The translations under genes were made by a program, and so were the position numbers. DNA of 38,634 nt from Clostridiales bacterium UBA1728 (GTDB taxonomy: Bacteria; Bacillota; Clostridia; Oscillospirales; Oscillospiraceae). Below are positions 8,644 through 16,115 of the stretch, in pieces; the first letter of the stretch is position 1; every line of letters begins with the position of its first letter. Under the pieces are notes generated by a model. The model did not search any database, had not been told where the DNA came from, and was given only the letters and a program-made list of their open reading frames with translations. The DNA is taken from positions 39,340 through 77,973 of the forward strand of contig DCIK01000036.1 in the NCBI GenBank assembly GCA_002315975.1. Direction: 5' to 3'.

Positions 8644-9711
8644 ATGGAAATCAAAATCACACGCAAGCTCAATCCCGCAGCGAAGCCCCAGGACGAGAGC
8701 AAGCTGGGCTTCGGCACCATATTCACCGACCATATGTTCCTGATGCTCTGGGACAAGGCGCAGGGCTGGCACGACGCGGAGATTCTGCCTCTGGGCAATC
8801 TCTCGATCCACCCCTCTTCCTCGGTTCTCCATTACGGCGCAGAGATTTTTGAGGGTCTGAAGGCCTATCGCCGCGCCGACGGCGGCATTCAGCTCTTCCG
8901 CCCCTGGGAGAACTTCGCCCGCTTTAACCGCTCCGCCCGGCGCATGGGTCTGCCCGAGGTTGACCCGGAGTTCTGCCTGGAGGCGCTGAAAAAGCTCATT
9001 GCGCTGGATGCCGACTGGGTGCCCCACAATCCCGGCACCAGCCTGTATATCCGTCCCTTTATGTTTGGCGATGACGAAAATCTGGCGGTGCACGGCTCCG
9101 GCAAGGCTCGCTTTATCATCATCCTCTCCCCCGTCGGCAGCTACTATCCCGAGGGTCTGGCTCCCGTGAAGATCATGATCGAGGACGAGGATGTCCGCGC
9201 CGTCCGCGGCGGCACCGGCGAGGCCAAGTGCGGCGGCAACTACGGTGCTTCTGTCCGGGCGGGCAACCGCGCCGAGGAGCGGGGCTTCTCTCAGGTGCTG
9301 TGGCTGGACGGCGTGGAGCAGAAGTATATTGAAGAAGTTGGCGCCATGAACATCATGTTCAAGATCAACGGCAGGATCGTCACCCCCGCTCTCAACGGCT
9401 CCATCCTCCCCGGTATTACGCGCAAGAGCATTCTGGAGCTGCTGCGCTCCAAGGGCATCGAGGCCGAGGAGCGGCGCATCAGCGTGGATGAGCTGATGGA
9501 GGCCGCCCGCACCGGTGCACTGGAGGAGGCCTGGGGCTGCGGCACGGCGGCGGTTGTCTCCCCCGTGGGCGTTCTGGCCTATCAGGGCGAGGAATATACC
9601 ATTGGCGGCGGAAAAATCGGCACTGTCACCCAGCAGCTCTATAACGAGCTGACGGGCATTCAGTGGGGCGAGCTCCCCGATCCCTTCGGCTGGGTTTGCA
9701 AGCTGAACTGA
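8644..9711 (+). CDS. ilvE: Branched-chain amino acid aminotransferase
   Basis: The 355-residue class IV PLP-dependent transaminase interconverts Leu, Ile and Val with their 2-keto acids using glutamate/2-oxoglutarate in the cytoplasm. Length and motifs fit the long (BCAT II) type: HYGAEIFEGLKAYR near residue 63, the PLP lysine Lys195 in GEAKCGGNYGAS, YIEEVGAMN near 227 and LPGITRKSILEL near 256. The start follows GAGGGAG with a 6-base gap. The gene is monocistronic and ends at a strong terminator. Its leader is occupied by a mobile structured element, which may affect expression; I could not find a clear promoter of its own. Confidence 0.95.
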   Translation: MEIKITRKLNPAAKPQDESKLGFGTIFTDHMFLMLWDKAQGWHDAEILPLGNLSIHPSSSVLHYGAEIFEGLKAYRRADGGIQLFRPWENFARFNRSARRMGLPEVDPEFCLEALKKLIALDADWVPHNPGTSLYIRPFMFGDDENLAVHGSGKARFIIILSPVGSYYPEGLAPVKIMIEDEDVRAVRGGTGEAKCGGNYGASVRAGNRAEERGFSQVLWLDGVEQKYIEEVGAMNIMFKINGRIVTPALNGSILPGITRKSILELLRSKGIEAEERRISVDELMEAARTGALEEAWGCGTAAVVSPVGVLAYQGEEYTIGGGKIGTVTQQLYNELTGIQWGELPDPFGWVCKLN

Positions 9712-9758
9712 AAAACAGACTCTAAAAAATCGCACAATGTACAAATAACCGGAATACT

Positions 9759-9868
9759 CTCGGCTCCCCTGTTCCCGCTGGGAATGGGGGAGCTGCCGCG
9801 AAGCGGCTGAGGGGGTTAGCCTATCGTTTTCCCCCATCGGCTTTGCCGACAGGGGCGGCAAGGGGATT
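9759..9868. repeat. Dispersed GGCTCCCC repeat
   Basis: GGCTCCCCTGTTCCC...GGGGGAGCTG with a GCCGCGAAGCGGC hairpin and CTGAGGGGG. It matches the copies at 34581-34638 and 34806-34859; looser relatives lie at 16049-16112 and 21237-21290. Two stacked hairpins are visible. Confidence 0.7.
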
Positions 9869-9877
9869 GTGCGAAAC

Positions 9878-9942
9878 AAAAGGGCTGTGTGATCCAACGA
9901 AAGCACTCTTTTGTGCTAATCGTCGCTTCACACAGCCTTTTT
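9878..9942 (+). terminator. Terminator after ilvE
   Basis: The arms AAAAGGGCTGTGTGA and TCACACAGCCTTTTT pair over about 14 bases and enclose a second small hairpin (AGCAC...GTGCT). The 3' arm ends in a T-run. Confidence 0.75.
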
Positions 9943-9960
9943 CCGGTTATTCCAATCAGG

Positions 9961-9986
9961 AAAAGCCCCTGCGAACAGGGGCTTTT
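9961..9986 (-). terminator. Terminator of the UroD-like gene
   Basis: AAAAGCCCCTG, a CGAA loop, then CAGGGGCTTTT, starting 14 bases beyond the minus-strand stop codon. The A/T flanks would let it work in both directions, so it may also back up the ilvE terminator. Confidence 0.8.
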
Positions 9987-9999
9987 CCGAAAAACCAAC

Positions 10000-11094
10000 T
10001 TACTTGGAGTAAGCGATACGGGACTGCTTGTACAGCTCGGTGAAGAAGGCGGGGGTCATCTCAGCGGCGTTGTTGTAGGTGCTCCACTGCACGGTGGTGC
10101 CGGGCTTGCAGAACTTCTCGGCATACTTGCGGGCGCACTCGCGCTGCTCTTCCTCGGTGGCGGTGGCGGGGTCGAAGTGGAAGGGGTTGATGACGCCGAT
10201 GGTGATCTTGTCGCCGTACTTCTCCCACAGAGCGACAGTGTCGTTCATGGCCATGGGAGTCCAGCTGTCGAAGCCGGCATCCACAAACACGCCGCAGCGA
10301 TCTTCCACATGGCCGCAGGAGTGCAGGTCGCAGATCCAGCCGTGAGAATGCACAGCGTCGGTGAAGCGCTTCATCTCAGGCAGGTAGACCTCGCGGGCGA
10401 TCTGCTCGGAGAAGAAGGGAGCGCCCTGGGAGCCCCAGTCGTCGTGGACGGAGATGGCCTTGATCTCGGGGAAGTACTTGGCAAACTTGTCCATCATGCG
10501 CAGGTAGAGGCTGGTGATCTCGTGAGCGATTTCCTTAACGCTCTCGACCTGATCCTCGTCCAGCAGAGCCATGGCGGCGCCTTCGAAGTCCATGAAGGAG
10601 ATCAGACGCTCGAACCACATGCCGTTGAGGAACCACAGAGAAATGCTCTTGCCCTCGGCAGCGTCCAGATAGGGCTTGCAGGCCTCGTGGGAAGCTTCCC
10701 AATCCCAGGAATCAATGTCGGGCATCTTGATGATGTTCTTCCACTCGGCAGCGTCCTCGAGAGTGGGGTTGCCGGGCTTGACCATGGAGCCGCCCACCTT
10801 GGGAACAAAGACCCACTCAATGCCGAACATATCCTTGCCGCCGAAGTCTTCGCGGGCAACGGGCTTGTCCATCAGAACGAAGCCGCGGGCGCGGTCGTCG
10901 GGGATGATGTCGGGGCAGAGCAGAGCGGTCTCGATGCCCATCTGCATGAAGATGGGGTCGCGGTCCAGGCGGTTGGCCTTGTCGGCCTCAGCCATGGTGC
11001 AGGGGTAGTTCAGAACGGGCATTTCAACGCCCAGACGGTTCTTGTAGGTACCAACGACTTCGAGTTCTTTCTCGTTAAAGGGAATCTTAGCCAT
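10000..11094 (-). CDS. UroD/MtaA-superfamily protein (methyltransferase-like)
   Basis: The 364-residue cytoplasmic protein belongs to the uroporphyrinogen decarboxylase superfamily, which also includes MtaA/MtbA/CmuA corrinoid-dependent methyltransferases. The DLHSCGHVED stretch near residue 261 carries the HxC zinc-ligand pattern of the methyltransferase branch, and HDDWGSQGAPFFS near 218 matches the substrate-pocket strand of the superfamily. It lacks the N-terminal Arg-rich coproporphyrinogen-binding start of true HemE. No haem genes are nearby, so a methyl-transfer or demethylation role is likelier, but this is inference. The ATG at 11094 follows GAAGGAGAGAACAACT; a longer in-frame extension to 11136 has no ribosome site. 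A paralogue lies at 25205-26164. It has its own promoter and terminator. Confidence 0.8.
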   Translation of the reverse strand: MAKIPFNEKELEVVGTYKNRLGVEMPVLNYPCTMAEADKANRLDRDPIFMQMGIETALLCPDIIPDDRARGFVLMDKPVAREDFGGKDMFGIEWVFVPKVGGSMVKPGNPTLEDAAEWKNIIKMPDIDSWDWEASHEACKPYLDAAEGKSISLWFLNGMWFERLISFMDFEGAAMALLDEDQVESVKEIAHEITSLYLRMMDKFAKYFPEIKAISVHDDWGSQGAPFFSEQIAREVYLPEMKRFTDAVHSHGWICDLHSCGHVEDRCGVFVDAGFDSWTPMAMNDTVALWEKYGDKITIGVINPFHFDPATATEEEQRECARKYAEKFCKPGTTVQWSTYNNAAEMTPAFFTELYKQSRIAYSK

Positions 11095-11173
11095 AGTTGT
11101 TCTCTCCTTCAAAAATATATGTTTTGCAAATTGCAAACTATGTTATGCCGTATACTCATGACACGGCACTTTT

Positions 11174-11202
11174 ATTTTACCGCATAATAATCGAATATGC
11201 AA
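11174..11202 (-). promoter_or_regulatory. Promoter of the UroD-like gene
   Basis: On the minus strand TTGCAT and TAAAAT with a 17-base spacer, leaving a leader of about 70 bases that contains a TTTGCAAATTGCAAA inverted repeat (about 11123-11137), a possible operator. Confidence 0.55.
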
Positions 11203-11245
11203 GGGCTTTTTTATCAATAAATGCAAAAGGCTGTGCATTGCGCTC

Positions 11246-11274
11246 TTTACTTTTCCGGTGTGCTATGCTATGGT
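11246..11274 (+). promoter_or_regulatory. Possible promoter of the YegP-like gene
   Basis: TTTACT and TATGGT separated by 17 bases, ending 25 bases before the start codon. The -10 is a weak match. Confidence 0.4.
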
Positions 11275-11299
11275 AGCATCAGTCAGGAGGGATGCGTCC

Positions 11300-11662
11300 A
11301 TGGGAAAATATGTGCTTCTGCGGGGAAAAAGCGGTTTCCGCTTCAATTTGCTGGCAATCAACGGGCAGATCGTGGGCAGCAGCGAGGTCTATACCACCAA
11401 GGCCAGCTGTCTCTGCGGCATTGAGTCCGTGCGGAAGAACGCTCCCGCTGCACCGCTCTCTGATCTGAGCGTCGGCGCTGAGAGCGCTTCCCCCTGTCCC
11501 CGCTTTGAGCTTTTCACCGACAAGGCCGGAGAGTTCCGTTTCCGGCTCCGGGCCAGAAACGGGAAGATCATTCTTGTCAGCGAGGGCTACACCCGGAAAG
11601 ACGGCTGTCTCAAGGGCATCGAGAGCGTCAGGAAAAACGCCGATTCAAAGGTGGCGGAATAA
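11300..11662 (+). CDS. YegP family (DUF1508) protein, two repeats
   Basis: The 120-residue protein is two copies of the DUF1508 unit. Each begins with a strand (KYVLLRGKSGFRFNL; FELFTDKAGEFRFRL), then NGQIVGSSE or NGKIILVSE, and ends in GIESVRKNA (about residues 1-50 and 69-115). The family is small beta-rich proteins, common in bacteria, with no firmly established function. The start follows CAGGAGGGATGCGTCC. An acidic, Ser/Pro-rich linker joins the repeats. It is transcribed away from the UroD-like gene and stands alone. Confidence 0.85.
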   Translation: MGKYVLLRGKSGFRFNLLAINGQIVGSSEVYTTKASCLCGIESVRKNAPAAPLSDLSVGAESASPCPRFELFTDKAGEFRFRLRARNGKIILVSEGYTRKDGCLKGIESVRKNADSKVAE

Positions 11663-11667
11663 TATGC

Positions 11668-11816
11668 GGGCTGTAAAAAAAGCCTGTCATTGCGAGGAGC
11701 GAAGCGACGTGGCAATCCGTTTTTCTTTCGGAATTCTGCAATCATGCAGGAAAAGAAGCGGATTGCCACACCAGTCTGCGGACTGGTTCGCAATGACAGG
11801 GAGTATTTTTACAGCC
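11668..11816. repeat. Complete long inverted-repeat element (ATTGCGAGGAGCGAAG type)
   Basis: Outer arms GGCTGTAAAAA/TTTTTACAGCC and inner arms CCTGTCATTGCG/CGCAATGACAGG enclose smaller palindromes (GGAGCGAAGCGAC; GTGGCAATCC facing GGATTGCCAC; CCAGTCTGCGGACTGG). The right half recurs at 1-56. Repeats with this core are widespread in bacterial genomes. It lies between the convergent YegP and cobC genes and could also stop transcription. Confidence 0.8.
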
Positions 11817-11828
11817 TCTCTTTTTTCT

Positions 11829-12410
11829 TTATTCGGGGATTTTCCTGTAGCTCAGTGCTTTCCCGTTTTCGTACTCAAGCTCATAGCCTTCGCCGCCGCC
11901 GGGCTGCCAGTCGTAGCGGCCCTTCTGCTCATGGGGAAAGAGGGCGCTCATGATGTTCACAATGGTGCCGCCGTGGCAGAGGAGCAGGAGGTCTTCCCCC
12001 TCTTCTGCCAGCGCATGGAACGCCTTCAGCACCCGCTGCTCCATCTCCCTGCCGCTCTCACCGTGGGGCGGTGCCTGCTCGGTGGAGTTGTTGAGCCAAT
12101 CCAAAAAGCCCGGTACCTTCTCCAGGGCGTAGTAGTCCTGCATCTCGTAATCGCCGAAGCTGATTTCCCGCAGCTCCGGCGCTTTTTCGTGCTCCAGCTC
12201 GCCGAAGAGGCAGAGGAGCGTCTCCTCCGTGCGCTTCATGCCGCTGGTGTAGATGCGAAAGCCCGTAATGTCCGGGTAGCCGCCCCTTTCCCGCTTCTCC
12301 CGAAGGAGCCTCACGCCGTTTTCGGAGAGGGAGATGTCCGTGGAGCCGCAGTAGAGCCACTTCTCGTTGGCCTCGGTGGAGCCGTGGCGGATCAGAATAA
12401 TTCTGCTCAT
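11829..12410 (-). CDS. cobC: Histidine phosphatase, likely alpha-ribazole phosphatase
   Basis: The 193-residue phosphoglycerate-mutase-like phosphatase has the catalytic RHG motif at residues 8-10 (LIRHGSTEANE), YTSGMKRTEET near 54 as the second phosphate-binding Arg, and LCHGGTIVN near 142 with the second catalytic His. Histidine phosphatases are many; the CobC call rests on its place at the end of a cob cluster, where it would remove the phosphate from alpha-ribazole-5'-phosphate (or adenosylcobalamin phosphate) in nucleotide-loop assembly. Its start overlaps the stop of the preceding cobU-like gene by 4 bases, so translation is probably coupled. Confidence 0.8.
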   Translation of the reverse strand: MSRIILIRHGSTEANEKWLYCGSTDISLSENGVRLLREKRERGGYPDITGFRIYTSGMKRTEETLLCLFGELEHEKAPELREISFGDYEMQDYYALEKVPGFLDWLNNSTEQAPPHGESGREMEQRVLKAFHALAEEGEDLLLLCHGGTIVNIMSALFPHEQKGRYDWQPGGGEGYELEYENGKALSYRKIPE

Positions 12411-12766
12411 CCCTTCAGCCTCTTCGGAATGCCGCAGTAGAGCCGGGTGACGGTCTCGCTCTGGAGGGCGATAGCCGTGAGCGTCCTGCCGCAGAGCTCC
12501 CGCCAGGCGCGAACCACGCTGTCCATGGGTACCACGCCGCAGGACACATCGTCGGCAATGACCACCGCATCGGGTCGGGTGGGGAGCACAGGCGCTTCGT
12601 CTCTCTCAGCGCAGCGGTAGAGATACTGCTCATAGTGGTAGAGGCAGCGCCTGGAAAGGTCGATGTCCCCCGCACCGCAGTCGCAGACCTCGCTCTCCGG
12701 GATGCCCAGAACGGTCTTTGCGTATGTCAGCTTGCCCTGATAGGCACCGCCGATAATCAGTTCCAT
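12407..12766 (-). CDS. Short CobU-like P-loop protein
   Basis: At 119 residues this is two thirds of a normal CobU (about 180). It keeps the N-terminal P-loop (LIIGGAYQGKLTYA, residues 3-16) and the C-terminal CobU block (ADDVSCGVVPMDSVVRAW near 71, ending CGIPKRLKG), which corresponds to the SNEVG...VP segment and the terminal strand of CobU. The central region with the guanylyl-accepting His is missing. It may be a nucleotide-binding partner of the longer CobU encoded upstream, or a diverged kinase. The start has AAAGGAGGATTGTACT before it. It overlaps cobC by 4 bases and follows cobS after an 82-base gap filled by an inverted repeat. Confidence 0.65.
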   Translation of the reverse strand: MELIIGGAYQGKLTYAKTVLGIPESEVCDCGAGDIDLSRRCLYHYEQYLYRCAERDEAPVLPTRPDAVVIADDVSCGVVPMDSVVRAWRELCGRTLTAIALQSETVTRLYCGIPKRLKG

Positions 12767-12782
12767 AGTACAATCCTCCTTT

Positions 12783-12846
12783 GGTGACAGCGGGGACGGT
12801 TCTCTTTGTCATAAAATGTGACAGAGAGAACCGTCCCCGTTGTCAC
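12783..12846. repeat. Long inverted repeat between cobS and the short cobU
   Basis: GTGACAGCGGGGACGGTTCTC...GAGAACCGTCCCCGTTGTCAC forms a stem of about 25-28 pairs with a small loop. It fills the only sizeable gap among cobT, cobU, cobS, the short cobU gene and cobC. A decayed relative (TGTCAGAGAGAATCGTCCTC) is at 25077-25096. It could act as an mRNA-stabilising or attenuating hairpin; no T-run follows. Confidence 0.8.
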
Positions 12847-12848
12847 AT

Positions 12849-13580
12849 TTACAGCAGTGCCAGCGCCACGGCGCCGCAGAGCTCGCCGACGGTGATAGCG
12901 CTGCCGGAAATATCGCCGCTCATGCCCTGCAGGTCCTTGCGGATGCTGAGGATGGTTGTCCAGCTTCCCGCTGTCGCCACAAGGGTGCAGAGTCCCGCCC
13001 TGCCGCAGAGCATCACCGCAAGGGCGCAGAAGACCACGGTTTCGCCGATGCCCAGCAGCTTGTGGTAGGGCTTCACGCTCTCGGGCAGCCTGGCATAGCC
13101 GCTGGTGGACATGGGCAGAAAGCTCAGTACCGCGGTGATGGAGCAGCTGCGGCTCACGGCGGGGAGGAAGAGCAGGCACAGCCACTTCCGCTCCAGCTCC
13201 ATGCCCGCAAAGGCCGAAAAGCCGAAGAGCAGCCACAGGGCAAGGCAGATCACCGCGAAGCTGCCCACATGGGAGTCTTTGAGTATCTCCCGGCGCTTTT
13301 CCAGCTCCCGGCGGGAGAGCACCGCGTCGGCGCAGTCCATATAGCCGTCCAGATGGATAAAGCCGGAGAGGATGGAGGGCAGCGCCGCCAGCACCGCCGC
13401 GCCCACAAAGCCCAGATCAAAGCGTACGCAGACCCAGCCGAAGGCCGCCCAGAGGAAGCCGATGAGCAGACCGATGAGGGGCGTGCACAGAAGCATACCG
13501 GGGTACTTGTCCTGATCCCACTTTTTCACGGGACAGGGGATAGCGCAGAACATACCCCAGGCCATCCAGAATGCAGTCAT
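12849..13580 (-). CDS. cobS: Adenosylcobinamide-GDP ribazoletransferase
   Basis: The 243-residue integral membrane enzyme joins adenosylcobinamide-GDP with alpha-ribazole (or its phosphate) to make adenosylcobalamin, the last assembly step. The hallmark HLDGYMDCADA motif lies near residue 76, followed by RREILKDSHVGSFA near 95. Several hydrophobic helices cover the rest (about 28-55, 57-70, 110-125, 130-150, 175-195). Length is typical. The ATG overlaps the TGA of cobU (ATGA), with GGGGGAGCTGCCGCT as ribosome site. Confidence 0.92.
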   Translation of the reverse strand: MTAFWMAWGMFCAIPCPVKKWDQDKYPGMLLCTPLIGLLIGFLWAAFGWVCVRFDLGFVGAAVLAALPSILSGFIHLDGYMDCADAVLSRRELEKRREILKDSHVGSFAVICLALWLLFGFSAFAGMELERKWLCLLFLPAVSRSCSITAVLSFLPMSTSGYARLPESVKPYHKLLGIGETVVFCALAVMLCGRAGLCTLVATAGSWTTILSIRKDLQGMSGDISGSAITVGELCGAVALALL

Positions 13581-14113
13581 AGCGGCAGCTCCCCCTTATA
13601 TAGTATCGGTATACCGTAGTTGATTTCCACCACCGTGTCGCAGACCCTTGCCAGCTCCCGGTCGCAGAGAGCCAGCGCCTGCCGGTAGTTTTCGGTGAAG
13701 TCGTCGTAGCGCTCGGCATCGCTGTAGATGTAGTCGCTGACGAAAACGATGCTGCCCACCCTGTCACAAAGCCGGCAGAGCTCCCCGGCCACCCGCTCTC
13801 CGGCCTCGAAGTCCACGATCCCATCGTGGAACATCTCGTTATTGAGGAGGCTGGTGACCGCGTCCAGCAGGAAGCTGCCGGAGGCATCCACGCCCTCGAG
13901 GGCATCGAGGATGTGCCGACCGCACTCGATGGTGGTAAAGCCCTTGCCCGCCCGGGATTGGACATGACGGGCAATGCGGGCGCGATCCTCCTCATCGTGG
14001 GGAATCATGGTGGCTAAGTAGTACAGAGGTCTGTCCCCTGCCAGCACGCGGGCGCAGTCCTCCGCCGTGGTGGACTTGCCGTTTTTGCAACCACCGGAAA
14101 AGAGCATTTTCAT
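13577..14113 (-). CDS. cobU: Adenosylcobinamide kinase/guanylyltransferase, CobU type
   Basis: The 178-residue protein shows a P-loop (LFSGGCKNGKSTTAE, residues 4-18), YLATMIPHDEEDRARIARH near 33-51 with the His expected to be guanylylated, and LLDAVTSLLNNEMF near 81. CobU phosphorylates adenosylcobinamide and transfers GMP to it. The usual SNEVG...VP block is altered (VSDYIYSDAERYDDFTE), which makes this a divergent member; the short CobU-like gene downstream keeps that block. The start at 14113 lies one base past the cobT stop, so coupling is likely; an ATG two codons further in is possible. Confidence 0.82.
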   Translation of the reverse strand: MKMLFSGGCKNGKSTTAEDCARVLAGDRPLYYLATMIPHDEEDRARIARHVQSRAGKGFTTIECGRHILDALEGVDASGSFLLDAVTSLLNNEMFHDGIVDFEAGERVAGELCRLCDRVGSIVFVSDYIYSDAERYDDFTENYRQALALCDRELARVCDTVVEINYGIPILYKGELPL

Positions 14114-14114
14114 A

Positions 14115-15209
14115 TCAGATGGAGAACTTGTCGCCCTTGCGAATCTCGTCAAGATAGCTGTCGTCGATGGTCGACTCCTCGCCGAAGGAGGCCATGCCGC
14201 TCATGACGGCGCAGGCAGCCTCCATGACCTCGAAGGCGATGGGGCAGCCGCTGCCCTCGCCCAGACGCATACCCAGCAGCAGCCAGGGCTCCAGCTTCAG
14301 CTCCCTGGCGGCCACCATGTAGCCGATCTCGTAGCTGGCGTGGGAGGGGAACATAAACTCGCAGCTCATGGGGCACAGCCGCTGGGCGCAGAGAGCTGCC
14401 ACGATGGAGATAAAGCCGTCAATGACCACGGGGATGCGCTCCTTGGCAGCGCCCAGAAACACGCCGCACATGGCGCAGATGTCCAGACCGCCCACCTTGG
14501 CGAGCACATCAACCACATCCTCGGGATTGGGCTTGTGGAGCTCCAGCGCGTGGGTGAGGACTTCTTTTTTGCGGGCAAAGGCCTCGTCGGTGAGACCGCC
14601 GCCGCGGCCGGTGACCTGCTCCACGGTGAGTCCCGTCAGGCAGCAGAGCACAGCGGAGGAGGTGGAGGTGTTGCCGATGCCCATCTCGCCCACGCCGATT
14701 ACATCGCAGCCGTCGGCCTTGGCCTTTTCCGCCTGCTCCACGCCCACGAAAATGGCCTGCAGCACCTGCTCGCGGGTCATGGCGGGCTCCTTATAGAAGT
14801 TCTTCGTGGACTTGGCGATATTGCGGTTCACGATCTCCGGGCAGTCGTACTCGTCGGCAATGCCCACGTCCACCACCACCACATCATTGTTGAAGTGCCT
14901 GGCCAGAGAGGACATACCGGTCTTGCGCCTGGTCATGTTCACGGCCTGCGCCGCGGTGACGCTCCGGGGAGAGGAGGACACGCCCTCCTCAATGACGCCG
15001 TTGTCGGCGCAGAGGACGATCACGCGCTTGTGATCCACGGAGTTGATAACCTTGCCGGTGATGCCGGCAAGCTGGACGGAGATGCTCTCCAGCGTGCCCA
15101 GAGAGCCGGGGGGCTTGGCCAGCCCCGCCTGACGGCGGGCAGCAGCCTCGGCAGCTTCACGGTCGGGGCCGGTGATGGCACTGATGAGGGATAGCAGTTT
15201 CTCTTCCAT
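14115..15209 (-). CDS. cobT: Nicotinate-nucleotide:dimethylbenzimidazole phosphoribosyltransferase
   Basis: The 364-residue enzyme activates the lower-ligand base by moving phosphoribose from nicotinate mononucleotide, giving alpha-ribazole-5'-phosphate for CobS. Visible signals are RRQAGLAKPPGSLG near residue 25, VIVLCADNGVIEEG near 64, VIGVGEMGIGNTSTSSA near 170 and LGMRLGEGSGCPIAFEV near 311 with the conserved catalytic Glu. Length is normal. The ATG at 15209 follows CTGGAGGCATAAAC; the open frame reaches further upstream to 15419 but only through the neighbouring gene. The start is two bases past the stop of the TIM-barrel gene. Confidence 0.93.
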   Translation of the reverse strand: MEEKLLSLISAITGPDREAAEAAARRQAGLAKPPGSLGTLESISVQLAGITGKVINSVDHKRVIVLCADNGVIEEGVSSSPRSVTAAQAVNMTRRKTGMSSLARHFNNDVVVVDVGIADEYDCPEIVNRNIAKSTKNFYKEPAMTREQVLQAIFVGVEQAEKAKADGCDVIGVGEMGIGNTSTSSAVLCCLTGLTVEQVTGRGGGLTDEAFARKKEVLTHALELHKPNPEDVVDVLAKVGGLDICAMCGVFLGAAKERIPVVIDGFISIVAALCAQRLCPMSCEFMFPSHASYEIGYMVAARELKLEPWLLLGMRLGEGSGCPIAFEVMEAACAVMSGMASFGEESTIDDSYLDEIRKGDKFSI

Positions 15210-15211
15210 GT

Positions 15212-16018
15212 TTATGCCTCCAGATAAGAATTTTCTTTTAGCCATGCGGCGCATACCTCGCTGTCCATGCACTCCACCGTAAAGCTGGCGGAGGGACAGA
15301 GCTCTATGGCGCGATCCAGGAAGCGGCGCATATCGATTTTGCCCATGTCGAGGGGATCGTGGGTGTCGAACTCGCCGGCATTGTTGTGAATATGGAAATG
15401 GGAGATAAAGGGGGCGCACTTCTCCAGCCAGGGGTAGATGGCCTCGCTGCCGGCGGTCACATGGGCGTGACCCACATCAAAGGTAAGCCGGATACGGGAG
15501 TCGTCCAGCGCCTTTACGATGGAGAGAAGGTTATCGCCGTCCTTCTCCATCACGTTTTCAAGGCAGATGATGCAGCTGCCCGGATGCTCCGCCAGAAAGC
15601 GCTTCCAGTACAATATGGCCTGCTGGGCAAAATAGGAGGGATAGTAGACCAAAGGCACCCAGCCGGAGTGAACCACCATCTTCTTTGCCCCGTAGCTCAC
15701 GGCGGCATCCCAGGCCTTGCCGTAGCGCAGATCGCATAGTTCCAGCGCCCTATGGTCGATGGCGGAGGGATAGAGCTCGTTGTAGGGAGCGTGAAGCACC
15801 CGCTCAGCCACCAACGGCAGCTTCTCAAAGCGGATATGGGCATCGGTGGCGGTGAAGTTGGGCTCGTCCAGATTATCGCTGACGCAATACTCCGCCAGCT
15901 CAATGCCCATGCCGTAGCGGACCGCAACGGGAGCCGTCAGGTTCTCGTATTCCGTTTTCCACACGCCGTCTTTCTCGTACATGACCATATCGGCCATGGT
16001 GGACAGGTAAAATCGCAT
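15212..16018 (-). CDS. Sugar phosphate isomerase/epimerase-like TIM-barrel protein
   Basis: The 268-residue protein has the look of the xylose isomerase-like TIM barrel (AP endonuclease family 2). Likely metal ligands sit at strand ends: KKMVVHSGW near 111, CLENVME near 150, TFDVGHAHVTAG near 179, HFHIHNNAGEFDTHD near 207 and FTVECMDS near 246. These suggest a divalent-metal isomerase, epimerase or lyase. It is inserted tightly between the ECF transporter and cobT (two bases before the cobT start), so a role in corrinoid or lower-ligand metabolism is possible, but no such function is known to me. The start follows CAAGGAGAAACCATC. Confidence 0.7.
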   Translation of the reverse strand: MRFYLSTMADMVMYEKDGVWKTEYENLTAPVAVRYGMGIELAEYCVSDNLDEPNFTATDAHIRFEKLPLVAERVLHAPYNELYPSAIDHRALELCDLRYGKAWDAAVSYGAKKMVVHSGWVPLVYYPSYFAQQAILYWKRFLAEHPGSCIICLENVMEKDGDNLLSIVKALDDSRIRLTFDVGHAHVTAGSEAIYPWLEKCAPFISHFHIHNNAGEFDTHDPLDMGKIDMRRFLDRAIELCPSASFTVECMDSEVCAAWLKENSYLEA

Positions 16019-16048
16019 GATGGTTTCTCCTTGAAAAGACTGACCCTC

Positions 16049-16112
16049 ATCAGTCGGCTTCGCCGACAGCTTCCCCCTTGGGGGAAGGTGCCCGCAGGGA
16101 CTCTTATCGAAG
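16049..16112. repeat. Dispersed hairpin repeat, GTCGGCTTCGCCGAC type
   Basis: AGTCGGCTTCGCCGACAG and CTTCCCCCTTGGGGGAAG hairpins in tandem, related to the GGCTCCCC family. They fill the 97-base gap between the S-component and TIM-barrel genes. Confidence 0.6.
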
Positions 16113-16115
16113 GTT

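Noticed and set aside
8383..9906. 507-residue open frame on the minus strand
   Set aside because: Antisense to ilvE and runs through a mobile element and repeats.
10000..11094. True HemE (uroporphyrinogen decarboxylase)
   Set aside because: The N-terminal porphyrin-binding Arg motif is absent, HxC metal-ligand motif is present, and no haem genes are nearby.
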